Shown here: positions 10,492 to 22,470 of the stretch, piece after piece | How positions within the stretch are numbered: the stretch's first letter is position 1 | Layout: the number at the start of each line of letters is the position of its first letter | NCBI GenBank assembly: GCA_027563935.2 | Contig: CM050454.1 | Coordinates: 23,247,501 to 23,311,500, forward strand | Direction: 5' to 3' | Origin: Costus lasius | Lineage: Eukaryota > Streptophyta > Magnoliopsida > Zingiberales > Costaceae | DNA: 64,000 nt | The notes under the pieces: model-generated | The model's input: the letters and a program-made list of their open reading frames with translations, nothing else | The model's database searches: none | Told to the model about the DNA's origin: nothing | Program-made: the position numbers and the translations under genes

Positions 10492-12150
10492 TGTTGGGGT
10501 ATGCCCTTAAGGCTAATGTTTGAGGCCTTGGGATTATATCAGTATCATGTATAAACTCTATGTTTATAAAGGCAATGGTTGTTATTCAGGTTGTTATATT
10601 ATCTGCTGCAATACATATACTTCTGAATAATGTCTCAATGCTGTTCAGCTTGGCTGACATGCACTTTTGTCCTTAGTCGAGATATCTTGGTGAACATGAG
10701 ACAGCCTTGATATGATTGAGACTAATATGTGTTCTAATCTTATAGGATGCTTCGAGCATGGAATAAGATGTAGACTCATGGGTACATTGGATGTACTGGA
10801 CAGACCCTACTAGGATATTCAATTGCTTGTCACAATGTGAATAATCCTTGTATGCAAACAAGTGGCATACTTCCTCTGACTTGAGATCACTTGTGTTTCT
10901 AAATGATGATTGGCATTGTTTTGAGGTAGTTCAATATCATTTGAAACATAATGGTTATAGACTATCTTGGATGATGAGCATGAATCATGTTAGGGTGCTA
11001 GTGATAGATAAAGGATTGCCGTCTCCTAGTTTGGAGTGTGATGTTCTATAGGGGCCCCCTGGATGAGATGATTGAGAAAGTGTATGGCCATACCCAGGTG
11101 ACTATGTTCATCTGATCTAATCATTCTCATCATATTGGAGCTACAGGCTTGACACGCTTGTCCAATAAGAACATCCAGTGGCAAAGGAAACATGTATGCC
11201 TAGTGAAGTGGATTCACACTTGTGCTGTGGTTTGGGTGTAGTCTTGGAAGACTCTTTCCTTTATATCGGGAGACAGTGATGTGTTGCTAGATACCCCTCA
11301 CTGATCGTGATAATGTGAGTTGTCATTACCGACATTTAAAGGAAACCCTTAGGGTCGCACAATTTGATGATATGGCTTACTTAAGTCAGATCGTGTGGAC
11401 TGAATTGTTTGGGTTCAGTTTAAAGGGATTTAAACTCTGATTGTAAGTGAGATCTGGTCTGATCATGTTTGATTGATTAGGGCTTGAGATCGGTAAGCTT
11501 TGATCGAGAGAATGGATGCTAAATCAGTGAGATCATGAGCATCAAGAGATGAACGGTTAGATCTGGAGCCTTAGGGTTTATTGTGATCTAGACCAAATTG
11601 CTTGGGTTAATTGGTCTTTGAACCAGACCATATTGAACCGGCTCATCAAGTGAGCGCATGGTTCAAGAGGAGAGGAATTTGCGATTGGGGTAAACCCATG
11701 GTCGCATCACAAGTTGAGATTTTTCTATTTTTAGAAAAACATGTCTCTAAACGTGGGCACGCCTCACGTTCTCTTTTTTCACGCCTCTTTGGCTTGGTCT
11801 CTACACACATTCTCGAGAGGAGAAGTTGAGACGACAAAGGAGAGGTTTCGCCAAGCAAAGTTGTCTTCTCTTCCCTTCCATACGACAAGGACCTTTGGAG
11901 AACCTTGCTAGCACAAGGATCAAAAAGGAGTAGGCGACATCACCTTGTGTGCGCACCATTTGGAGGAGAAGCATTCGACTCTCTTCTTCCTAGACGCCAT
12001 CCAAGAAATGGCATTGGTAAGAATCGATCCTCATGTATATGAAAATTTAAAGTTGATCATACTGCATGCATCGATTTAGAAACCTATTCCGCTGCGTTAA
12101 ATCCTCTACATGCGCCTATTAGGGTTTCGCCCCATGATAGGGGACTTTCA
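10492..12150 (+). repeat. 5' LTR of element A (1659 bp)
   Basis: Bounded by TGTTGGGG and ...TTTCA, directly followed by the primer binding site. Contains the GTATGGCCATAC palindrome at 11082-11093. Short ORFs within it (for example 11611-11829) are also found in the other LTR copies and show no protein domain, so they are not genes. Confidence 0.95.
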
Positions 12151-12152
12151 AT

Positions 12153-12165
12153 TGGTATCAGAGCC
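12153..12165 (+). other. Primer binding site of element A
   Basis: TGGTATCAGAGCC, two bases after the LTR end; complementary to the 3' end of initiator tRNA-Met. Confidence 0.92.
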
Positions 12166-13983
12166 AAGTTTTATGCATGTTTTTATGATTGCTTGATGCT
12201 TTTTTGATCCATGTTTGCGCAACATAGATAGATCTATATGTTACATGCGAAAAATTACATGTTGTATATTCATGTTGGCGCATGTATGAAGGTGGCGCAT
12301 GTTTCATATTGTGGTTGACTGTTTTTCGTTAAAACAAAATCATCTGCGCGCTTACCATTAGATCTAAGCAGCGCCTGCTATAAAACCTTAGATGGGTTAT
12401 TAGGGTTGAAGTCATCATCTAGTTAAGATCCAAACAGTCTGATCAGACTATCTGACAGCCTAGATGGGTCGACCAGATGGCACCTGTGCGCAAGCACGAG
12501 GTGGCTATAGGTCGACTGCAGACAGGCGTGTAGCGATGTCTGGTTGAGACAACCTGTGAACGCGCATGAGTTAGGCCCGGGGTCACACCCGCTTGCCAGA
12601 ACTCATGAGGTCGTTCAGCCCTTGGCCCATGCATGGTTGACCATTTGGTCGACTCAAGTCAATTAGGACTTGGTGCATGTAAGGGCAGTGGATCTAACTA
12701 GGACTGATGAGTGGATCCCTAGTAATGGACCGTTGTAAGGTAGTAGGGCACATAAGGAAAATAAAATTGATGCCAATGGGGTTTTCAAAACTTTTATTTT
12801 CATGTTTGGATCACATGTTGATTGTATACATGATGAATGTTTATTTAATCTTATGTGGGCTGCCTGTTTTAATGTATGCTGTGCTGGGGCCTGCGTGCCT
12901 GGTTAATAAATGTAAATTATTTACTGTGATCTGCGCATCACATTTTATTTAATTTATACAGTGTAATTGACCTGCGTGTCAATCATGTCTAGATAGATTA
13001 AAGTGTAATTTTAATCAGACATGAGCACAGAGCACACTTGGCAGAGGCGCATGCAGCAGAGGCTTGACCGGGTGGGAGGTCTAGGGTTCGACTCTAGGAC
13101 AGGCGCATTTACCTGGTGGGCGCACCTGAGCTGCCGTGAGTGCTTGGGCCCTGATTTGGGCCGGAAGAATGCAAAAGACCCATGAACAGCTCATGTGAAG
13201 ACTTAAGTTAAATTAAGGTCTTACCTAGGCTTGTTGGGCTTTTACCACATAAGATCAGCATGCTTTCTATTTATTGTTTAAATAATTAGAACTGCATGAT
13301 TTAATCTTCTGCTATCACCATAGGATTTGTATGATAGTTGAGAAGATAAAAGGACCGTTAAAATCCAACGCTAAAATATCAAGCTTGTAAGCCTTCTGAC
13401 GCGAAACCTCACTGTTCTGACCATCGTTGGGGTCGTGTTGTACCCACTCAGTGGGCACGCCCATCTATCTTCAGACGGTGCGTGATTACACCTGCGTGTT
13501 ACAGGGAAGGGATTTATCGCTTCTCATTGCTCAGCATAGCACGTGGTGGTCCAGGGAGTAGGTTGGGTCAGCTTGACCATGTAGGCTACATATGGCGCAT
13601 ATGTTAGCTATATGGAGGCAGCCATCTGTGGGGTCAGAGATTGTGTTGTACCAACTCAGTTGGCACAGTCGGCTGGATCGCCCAGATGAAGGGGAATCGC
13701 ACGGGTTGACGATTGGCTGGAATTACCTACCAGAAATTAGTGCTTGTACTCTCTGTGCAACTTATCTCGCCTGAGCGGGACGCGGAGACCAAGTATGAAA
13801 TCTGGATCCCATCTCACTAAAAGAGATTTACTCTTTCGGGCTGTTTTGCTGGATTTTTCAGCCAGATAAAATAGTGAGAAAAGAATCTTCCTTAAGTCCT
13901 GGATTGATTCTAACATTGATACTGACCTTGCTGTTCTTGCATTGTTGTAGATACCTGCAGCAACGAACACCACGAATTTCAAT
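12166..13983 (+). other. Non-coding leader of element A
   Basis: About 1.8 kb between PBS and gag with no domain-bearing ORF. It is alignable by eye with the leaders of E (57669-59481) and, less closely, B (37322-37594 plus 49620-50850). It holds a Pol III-like box pair (13039-13049 and 13085-13094) and a series of three conserved stem-loops at 13434-13669. Probable roles are packaging or translation control of the genomic RNA (inference). Confidence 0.75.
13434..13669 (+). other. Conserved leader stem-loop series, element A copy
   Basis: SL1 at 13434-13459: CGTG/CACG lower stem, 5-nt bulge TTGTA, CCCACT/AGTGGG upper stem. SL2 at 13504-13525: GGGAAG/CTTCTC with one G-U pair. SL3 at 13640-13669: ATTGTG/CACAGT lower stem, the same TTGTA bulge, CCAACT/AGTTGG upper stem. 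Copies exist at the same place in B and E. Confidence 0.6.
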
Positions 13984-16900
13984 GTGCGATCCCTACTGGA
14001 AAGGGAGAAGTTTGCTGGGCCAAACTTCTCAGACTGGTACGGACACCTTAAGATTGTTCTTAAGGCTGAGAGGAAACTGTATGTCCTCGAGACGGCTATA
14101 CCACCTCAGCCCGCTCCGAACGCCGCAAGGGCGGTTCGCGAAGCTTATGAGAAGCATGTCAATGATAGCATTGATGTTGCTTGCCTAATGCTTGCGTCTA
14201 TGACGCCACAGCTGCAGCGTTAGCATGAGGATCCTCTTCTATAGAAATTATAGCAAACCTCAAGTTGCTGTATGCTGCACAGGCGAGGACTGAACGCTAC
14301 AATTTGACTAAACTTTTCTTTCAGAGCAAACTGGCTGAAGGGAGTCCAGTGGGAGCTCATGTGCTCAAGATGATTGGGCACAAAGAGGCTCTAGAGAAAC
14401 TGGGACACACCATCAATCAGGAGCTTGCTGTAGATATTATTTTGCAGTCTCTCCCGGCTTCTTTCGATCCGTTCATCATTAATTTTAATATGAACAAGAT
14501 CGACTGTACGCCGGCAGAGTTGCTGAATATGCTCTTGACTACAGAGGAGACTCTAAAGGGAAAGCCTTCATCCTCTGTCTTGATGATTCCTGCAAGGAAC
14601 AAAAGGAAGGGGAAGAAGGGCAAAGCCCCTGTCAAGAACTACAACAAGGCTCTGAAGCAAAAGGTTAAGCGGTCGAAGGAATACAGATGTTTCCACTGTG
14701 GCCAGCTGGGTCACTGGAAAAAGGACTGTAAAGCGCTCCAAGGAGATAAGAAGGGAAGCAATTCTTCCGCTTCTGGCTCAGGTATTTTTGTGACTGAGGT
14801 CATGTTTTCTTCTTCTATATCATGGGTGTTGGACACTGCATGTGGAGTTCACATTTGTTCAAATATACAGGAACTCAAGAGAAGAAGACAGGTGGGACAG
14901 CATGAGGTGGACCTATGAGTTGGAAACGGAGCACGGGTTGCTGCTGTTGCTGTAGGAGTTTATTACATCTCTTTACCATCTGGACTTGTATTAGAACTGG
15001 ACAATTGTTATTTTGTTCCGAGTATTACGAAAAATATTATCTCTATTCCTGCTCTTGTCAGGAAAGGATTTTCCTTTGAATGCAATATTTCAAAGTGTGT
15101 TATTTCTTTTGATAATATTGTTTATGCTACTGGGTCAATTAACAATGGGTTATTCATGTTGGACATGGAATGTTCTATACAGCAAATTGATAATAAGAAA
15201 GCCAAGTATGCTGATAACAGCACCTTGTTATGGCATAGTCGTTTAGGCCATATAAACAAGAAGCGCATTAAGCGGTTGCATGATCATGGACTGCTGGGAT
15301 CATTCTCCTGTGAGGAGCTTGATACATGCAAAGCTTGTTTAATGGGCAAAATGACAAAAGCTCCTTTTTCTAATAAAGGTCAAAGGGCTTTAGATTTACT
15401 TGACCTTATACACAGTGATGTGTGTGGGCCATTTAGTAAACATGCCAGAGGTGGCTATCTATACTTCATTACCTTTACTGATGATTTCAGTAGATACGGG
15501 TATGTCTATTTAATGAGACATAAAAGTGAATCTTTTGACAAGTTCAAAGAGTTCAAGAATGAAGTACAGAATCAGTTAGGCCGAATATCAAGGCACTTCG
15601 ATCAGATCGAGGTGGAGAATACTTGAGTCATGAGTTTACTGACTATCTGAAGGAGTGTGGGATTGTCTCACAGCTCACTCCGCCAGGAACACCGCAATGG
15701 AATGGTGTGTCCGAAAGGAGAAATAGAACCTTACTGGATATGGTACGTTCTATGATGAGTCAGGCTACTTTACCTTACTCCTTTTGGGGATTTGCACTGG
15801 AAACAGCTGCAAAAGTACTAAACCGAGTGCCATCCAAGGCAGTTTCAAAGACTCCATAAGAGTTATGGTATGGGAAATAGCCGAGCTTGACATTTATTAA
15901 GATCTGGGGTTGCGAGGCTTATGTCAAAAAGCTCGCCTCTGGGAAACTAGAGAGCAGATCTGAGAAATGTATCTTTGTTGGTTACCCTAAGGAAACTAAG
16001 GGTTATTATTTCTACGATCCCAAAGAGAACAAAGTGTTTGTTGCTCGGACGGCTATTTTTCTTGAGAAGGAATTTCTTCTGCAAGAGGCCAGTGGGAGAG
16101 AAATAAAGCTGGATGAGAATCCAGAAGAAGGACAAAGTAGTCAAGCACAGTTGGATGAGCCTGAGCCAGTAGATCAGGTTACTGAACAACCTGAGGCTCA
16201 GATATCATGGGAACCGCGTAGATCGGGAAGGATCCGTCGACAGCCTGAGCGCTATGACGGAGTCTACATCATTGATGATGAACCCCTCACTTATGCGGAT
16301 GCGGTCAGTGGACCGGAATCAGCGAGATGGCTTGAAGCTATGCGCGCCGAGATGGACTCCATGTCAGATAACCAAGTTTGGGATTTGGTTGATCCGCCTC
16401 CGGGAGTAATCCCTATAGGGTGTAAGTGGATCTTCAAGAAGAAGATTGACATGGATGGTAACGTGGTTACCTATAAAGGCAGGCTAGTTGCGAAAGGTTT
16501 CAAACAAATCTACGGGATAGATTATGATGAAACTTTCTCTCCTGTAGTTATGTTCAAGTCTATTCGGATTATTCTTGCGATAGCAGCATATTATGATTAT
16601 GAGATCTGGCAGATGGATGTGAAGACCGCTTTCCTTAATGGAAAACTGGATGAGGATGTGTATATGACACAACCTGAAGGTTTCACAAATCCATCAGATC
16701 GTCATAAAATATGCAAATTAAAGAAGTCCATTTATGGACTGAAACAAGCATCATGAAGCTGGAATATTCGTTTTGATGAATCAATCAGTGAATTTGGTTT
16801 CATCAAGAATGAAGATGACCCGTGTGTATATAAGAGGTTTAGTGGGAGCGTAATTACTTTCCTAGTCCTCTACGTCGATGACATCTTGATCATTGGAAAC

Positions 16901-17854
16901 GACATTCCTGAACTGTATGCTGTCAAGGCATGGTTAAGAAAATGTTTCCAGATGAAAGATTTAGGAGAAGCAGCCTATGTATTAGGTGTGAAGATCTATA
17001 GGGATAGATCTAAGAGGCTTCTCGGGCTGTGCCAGAGTACTTACATCGATAAAGTCCTGGAGAGATTCCATTTAGAGAATTCTAAAAGAGGATATCTTCC
17101 AGTCAGACATGGTCTGAATCTTTCAAAGAGTCAGTGTCCACAAACACAGACTGAGAAAGATGAAATGGACAATACGCCTTATGCTTCGGCTATTGGGTCC
17201 ATTATGTATGCGATGTTGTGTACTCGCCCAGACGTTGCTTATGGGTTAAGAGTGACCAGTCGATTCCAAAGTAGTCCAGGTAAGGCACACTAGATTGCAG
17301 TCAAGAATATTTTAAAATATCTGCGGAGGACCAAAGATATGTTCTTGGTGTATGGTGGTCAGGAAGAACTCAGTATTGAAGGATATACTGACGCTTCGTT
17401 CCAATCTGACCAGGATGATTTCCGATCGCAATCAGGCTATGTTTTTAGCTTGAATGGAGGAGCAGTGGTGTGGAAAAGTTTCAAACAGTCTATTGTTGCT
17501 GATTCCACAACAGAAGCCGAGTATGTTGCAGCCTCAGAAGCATCCAAGGAGGCAGTGTGGATTCGTAAGTTCGTTCAGGAACTTGGTGTTGTTCCTTCGA
17601 GTGCTGATCCATTGGTTATCTTCTGTGATAACACTGGAGCAATAGCACAAGCAAAGGAACCACGGTCGCACTAGAAGTCCAAGCACATACAGAGACGGTT
17701 TCATTTGATCCGGGAGATCATTGATCGTGGCGAGATCAAAGTCTGCAAGGTTCATACAGACGACAATCTGGCTGACCCGCTTACAAAGCCTCTGGCGCAG
17801 CAGAAGCATGAGAAGCACTGTAATAATATGGGTTTGAGATTTCTCAACCATTAG
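13984..17854 (+). pseudogene. gag-pol: gag-pol of element A (multiply disabled)
   Basis: Homologous throughout to the E and B polyproteins. The order is gag, a CCHC knuckle CFHCGQLGHWKKDC (near 14689), a protease-like WVLDTACGVHICSN, integrase (HSRLGHINKKR; HSDVCGPF; then GVSERRNRT), RT (LYVDDILI kept near 16870) and RNase H (YTDASFQSDQDD). The usual ATG is ACG here. Lesions seen: TAG 14221, TGA 14916, TAA 15857, TAG 15878, TGA 16754, TAG 17291, TAG 17672, a 1-bp deletion near 14238 and another near 15584. The natural stop is TAG at 17852. No functional polyprotein is possible. The lesions are out of proportion to the small LTR divergence. Confidence 0.93.
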
Positions 17855-17863
17855 ATTAAGTGC

Positions 17864-17874
17864 AAGTGGGAGAT
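17864..17874 (+). other. Polypurine tract of element A
   Basis: AAGTGGGAGAT immediately before the 3' LTR; the usual plus-strand primer position. Confidence 0.85.
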
Positions 17875-19543
17875 TGTTGGGGTATGCCCTTAAGGCTAAT
17901 GTTTGAGGCCTTGGGATTATATCAGTATCATGTATAAACTCTATGTTTATAAAGGCAATGGTTGTTATTCAGGTTGTTATATTATCTGCTGCAATACATA
18001 TACTTCTGAATAATGTCTCAATGCTGTTCAGCTTGGCTGACATGCACTTTTGTCCTTAGTCGAGATATCTTGGTGAACATGAGACAGCCTTGATATGATT
18101 GAGACTAATATGTGTTCTAATCTTATAGGATGCTTCGAGCATGGAATAAGATGTAGACTCATGGGTACATTGGATGTACTGGACAGACCCTACTAGGATA
18201 TTCAATTGCTTGTCACAATGTGAATAATCCTTGTATGCAAACAAGTGGCATACTTCCTCTGACTTGAGATCACTTGTGTTTCTAAATGATGATTGGCATT
18301 GTTTTGAGGTAGTTCAATATCATTTGAAACATAATGGTTATAGACTATCTTGGATGATGAGCATGAATCATGTTAGGGTGCTAGTGATAGATAAAGGATT
18401 GCCGTCTCCTAGTTTGGAGTGTGATGTTCTATAGGGGCCCCCTGGATGAGATGATTGAGAAAGTGTATGGCCATACCCAGGTGACTATGTTCATCTGATC
18501 TAATCATTCTCATCATATTGGAGCTACAGGCTTAACACGCTTGTCCAATAAGAACATCCAGTGGCAAAGGAAACATGTATGCCTAGTGAAGTGGATTCAC
18601 ACTTGTGCTGTGGTTTGGGTGTAGTCTTGGAAGACTCTTTCCTTTATATCGGGAGACAGTGATGTGTTGCTAGATACCCCTCACTGATCGTGATAACGTG
18701 AGTTGTCGTTACCGACATTTAAAGGAAACCCTTAGGGTCGCACAATTTGATGATATGGCTTACTTAAGTCAGATCGTGTGGACTGAATTGTTTGGGTTCA
18801 GTTTAAAGGGATTTAAACTCTGATTGTAAGTGAGATCTGGTCTGATCATGTTTGATTGATTAGGGCTTGAGATCGGTAAGCTTTGATCGAGAGAATGGAT
18901 GCTAGATCAGTGAGATCAGGAGCATCAAGAGATGAATGGTTAGATCTGGAGCCTTAGGGTTTATTGTGATCTAGACCAAATTGCTTGGGTTAATTGGTCT
19001 TTGAACCAGACCATATTGAACCGGCTCATCAAGTGAGCGCTTGGTTCAAGAGGAGAGGAATTTGCGATTGGGGTAAACCCATGGTCGCATCACAAGTTGA
19101 GATTTTTCTATTTTTAGAAAAACATGTCTCTAAACGTGGGCACGCCTCACGTTCTCTTTTTTCACGCCTCTTGTCGCCTCTTTGGCTTGGTCTCTACACA
19201 CATTCTCGAGAGGAGAAGTTGAGACGACAAGGGAGAGGTTTCACCAAGCAAAGTTGTCTTCTCTTCCCTTCCATACGACAAGGACCTATGGAGAACCTTG
19301 CTAGCACAAGGATCAAAAAGGAGTAGGCGACATCACCTTGTGTGCGCACCATTTGGAGGAGAAGCATTCGACTCTCTTCTTCCTAGACGCCATCCAAGAA
19401 ATGGCATTGGTAAGAATCGATCCTCATGTATATGAAAATTTAAAGTTGATCATACTGCATGCATCGATTTAGAAACCTATTCCGCTGCGTTAAATCCTCT
19501 ACATGCGCCTATTAGGGTTTCGCCCCATGATAGGGGACTTTCA
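17875..19543 (+). repeat. 3' LTR of element A (1669 bp)
   Basis: Nearly identical to 10492-12150; the length difference is a 10-bp tandem duplication near 19171-19180. The palindrome GTATGGCCATAC is at 18465-18476. Followed by the AAGAC duplication. Confidence 0.95.
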
Positions 19544-21061
19544 AAGACAGTTCAGGGACTCTGTGCCCAGCTAGGGCTGGAACAACATAGAGCCCTAACC
19601 TCTTGAGACTGCCTCTAGACTTTCCATCATGTGGTCCATCCACATATGAAATATCTAGTCAAGCCTAACCTGACCATTATGCCGAGGGCCAACGATTTCC
19701 TTGCAAAGGCACGTCTAGGGTTCTAACCAGACTGGGGAAATCATTGTCACCACACTCTTCTTAAAGATATATGGGTATGTCCACTAGGGTGGAAATAAAG
19801 CACAACACCATCGATCACTAGTTTGACAAGGGCTACGCGTCAGAAGGCTATGATCATGATATGATCAGACTTGATATTCTAAGCGAGGGTTTTTGAGGTC
19901 TCACCATTTAGTTTTATCTTTCATCTAACAATGCAGGCATGCAATCTTATAGTGAGTAGCATAAAAAATAAAACATCACTAGCATGCTTTGGCAAATAAT
20001 GAGCAGAAATAAACATGATATGGTTATAGCCTAAACATGGGTAACAAGCCCCTAGGCCTAGACTAATCACCTAGCTTCTCTAAGACACTAGCCATGGGCC
20101 CATGCCACTAAGTCCTTGGCTCTGCCCTGAGTGCTCTAAGGGCTCTACTCCAAACGCTAGGTGTGCCGCCTAGATCTTCAGCTCCAAGGGTCATCTCACA
20201 AACCTTAGAGACACCATCTAGGAAACCCTAGATGCCCTCTTAGGTTCTGCCAGCCCTATGCTCCTCCTGTGTCAGCTAGCAAACCCTAGGCTCCTCCTAG
20301 GGTTCAGCCAACTCATGTTGTTGCCATCCACTAGGTGCGCCATCAAGGTAGGGCAATCTCCATGAAGGTGGCTCCAACTCCTTTGATCAGCCCTAAACCA
20401 TGAGGTTTCAGCCAAAAAGGAATTACACCTTCAACAAGGATGTGCCACATAGTAGGATGCTCTGATGTGATCTTCCCTAATCTTTAATTCAATTGCTAAA
20501 CCTAAACTAGATGTACAATACATGAATTTTAAATAAGGCAGCATGTACGCCTCACAGAAATACATCATAGGCATGGCAGGGGGCTTGTCTATAACCATAT
20601 CACAATGCAAGAACAAAAGTACCTACTTATGCTCTTTCTACGTGCAATGAAAAACCAACAATTAAAATTAAATTTAGTTTTTTATAAATCTGTTCATCAC
20701 CCAAAATAAACATCACAAAATTTTCTCTAATTAATTCTCTCAGGCTACCTGTGAAAAGTGGCGTAGGCATGCCCTAAGCATGTTTGCCGCCCCCTTTCAG
20801 TCCACCTTACCATGTAAAATTTAAGGGATAAATCCATATAAATTTTAACATAGCTCATGCGTAAGGTCTATCCTTGACACACAAGGAGAATCGACAAGCA
20901 GAAAAATTTGGATAAAATTTCAGTATGATGAACCTACCTTTTTCTAAGTAGAAAATCATGACATAAAAATTATTAAAAAATTTTCATGGCATGCATGTAG
21001 TAAATGTTTTTAGAAGAGCAATAAACACCGTGTGGGTCTCATAAGGTCACTCTGACACCAC
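19544..21061 (-). mobile_element. Relic X, right part: leader and degenerate PBS
   Basis: Continues 10169-10491 after element A. Read on the minus strand it is a non-coding leader. GCCTTCTGACGCG and a nearby ATATCAAG match the corresponding part of the A/E leader, and a PBS-like TGGTGTCAGAG (21050-21060) lies next to the LTR at 21062. No coding sequence. Old and strongly diverged. Confidence 0.55.
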
Positions 21062-21840
21062 TGTTGGAAAAACTTGAGCAATTTTTTAAAATTAATTATC
21101 ATCGGATGTAATACCCAGAAATAGTTTCCTGCGCTATGTAGGATCATCCTTACGAGTGATCCATCAAATGTGATAGAGTAGTATATCTGAATCACTAAAT
21201 CCTAGGGGCTGTTGATGACGATGATGAGACGCACAAGGGAGCGCCCTCTACAATCGTGCACACACGGGCTCTCGAGACCTCTACTGTCCATGCCTGGTGC
21301 TAGCCTTCGGGAGGAAAATCATGTCACCTATGCTGTTGTCCTCTCTTGTTGTGCCACCTCCAAGGTGCGCCTACGAGAGTTTCCTCTTGCATGCGCCATC
21401 ACCAAGATGGGCCAAGAGGGGGAGTCTCTGCTTCTCTCAAACATGTGACAATGTCATGGAGATTGGGCCAAGGAGAAAAACAATCCTTGGCCGCAAGGAG
21501 TGGGTAGCACTACCACTTGCGCCATGATGAATCTACAAGCCCATCTCTAAGGTAGAATTGCCCTTTCCTTCTCTTCTTCATGTGTGGCACCAACTTCATG
21601 GAAGTTGCGCCCATGGTGGAAAATAGATTTCACATGCACCAATCCCCCTAAAGGATGCGCTGAGAAGAAAGGAAGGATGAGATCGTACCATTACTTGCAC
21701 CTAGGAGAGGAAAGACGTCACCATCATGGTGTGGCCGCCACTTCTGCTTCATGGAGGCACCAAGGAGGAGGGCTTGGAGAGAGTGATGCAAGAGAAGCCA
21801 GCACCGAAGAGGGGGAAGATATGGACTAAGAAACACCACC
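21062..21840 (-). repeat. 5' LTR fragment of relic X
   Basis: On the plus strand it begins TGTTGGAAAA, i.e. the LTR end when read on the minus strand, with the PBS-like site abutting. Its first 110 bp resemble 10169-10262, and the next part (about 21230-21320) resembles 22880-22950 of LTR Y. The upstream part of the LTR appears missing near 21840, where the CACGG-motif repeats begin. ORFs here (21212-21448, 21584-21829) have no domain and are not called. Confidence 0.5.
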
Positions 21841-21858
21841 CAAAATTTTCTGTGAGGT

Positions 21859-22470
21859 AGTCACGGGCAAGCCGTGAATGCAGACACGGGTGTGATCTCC
21901 TCAACCAAAAATGCGAGCGACATGTGTGAACATAGTGACGGCCATGCGCCCAAGCACGAGCAAGCCGGGAGTGCCACGACAGATCCTGACGAACAGAGGC
22001 ACGACCGTTCGCCAACGCACAAGTAGAACGGGTAGGCTGAATGCCTCGGCAAAATCTTTTGCACAAATGCACAGGCGTGAACATGATCATGGGCAGGGCG
22101 TGATCTCCTCGGCAGAAATCTGGAAAACTGGTGATTTCAAACGCGAATGCGATCACAGCCGTGAACACTATCATGCCTAGGCTGTGAACTCCTCAGTGAA
22201 AAACAAAAAACCGTGGATCCCAGACACGGACAAATGCACGGGCGTGAACATAATCACGGCCCAGCCGTGAACGCCTCGGCAACTCCAGAACCACCTGATC
22301 ATGGCTGTGAATGCCATCATGGCCAGGTTGTGAACAACCTTGAAGATGTAGAATTGCCTCGGAGACCCCATTTCGACGTACATCGCCCTCTGTATCATAT
22401 TTCCCCATCACAAGAGGACCTAAAGGAGCCCAACTAGGTAACAATCCAGTGCTCCCAATGCTCAAGTCAA
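21859..22470. repeat. Degenerate tandem repeat with CACGG/CCGTG motifs
   Basis: A core like GTGAACATAATCACGG...CCGTGAACGCCTCGGCA recurs in diverged form with starts near 21925, 22074, 22161, 22243 and 22307, i.e. about 64-87 bp apart over the last four. The units contain imperfect palindromes. Similar motifs appear at 9976-10160. Comparable CACGG-type arrays occur in non-coding parts of some plant Gypsy elements; that link is from memory. Confidence 0.55.

Larger units (their letters stand above)
10492..19543 (+). mobile_element. Copia element A, complete but coding-dead
   Basis: 9052 bp, flanked by the 5-bp duplication AAGAC (10487-10491 and 19544-19548). LTRs at 10492-12150 and 17875-19543 start TGTTGGGGTATG and end in CA. 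They differ by one 10-bp duplication (GTCGCCTCTT, present only in the 3' LTR) and about ten substitutions by eye. The order is LTR, PBS, long leader of about 1.8 kb, gag-protease-integrase-RT-RNase H, PPT, LTR. The coding part carries seven nonsense codons and two 1-bp deletions. It entered the minus-strand relic X. The closest relative in the window is element E. Confidence 0.95.

Noticed and set aside
13081..13100. A full tRNA gene around GGTTCGA in the A leader
   Set aside because: No acceptor or anticodon stem can be folded by eye; only box-like motifs are present.
21821..21830. GGACT as a possible target duplication matching 10164-10168 for relic X
   Set aside because: The adjoining bases do not give a CA end for the LTR, so the match is probably chance.
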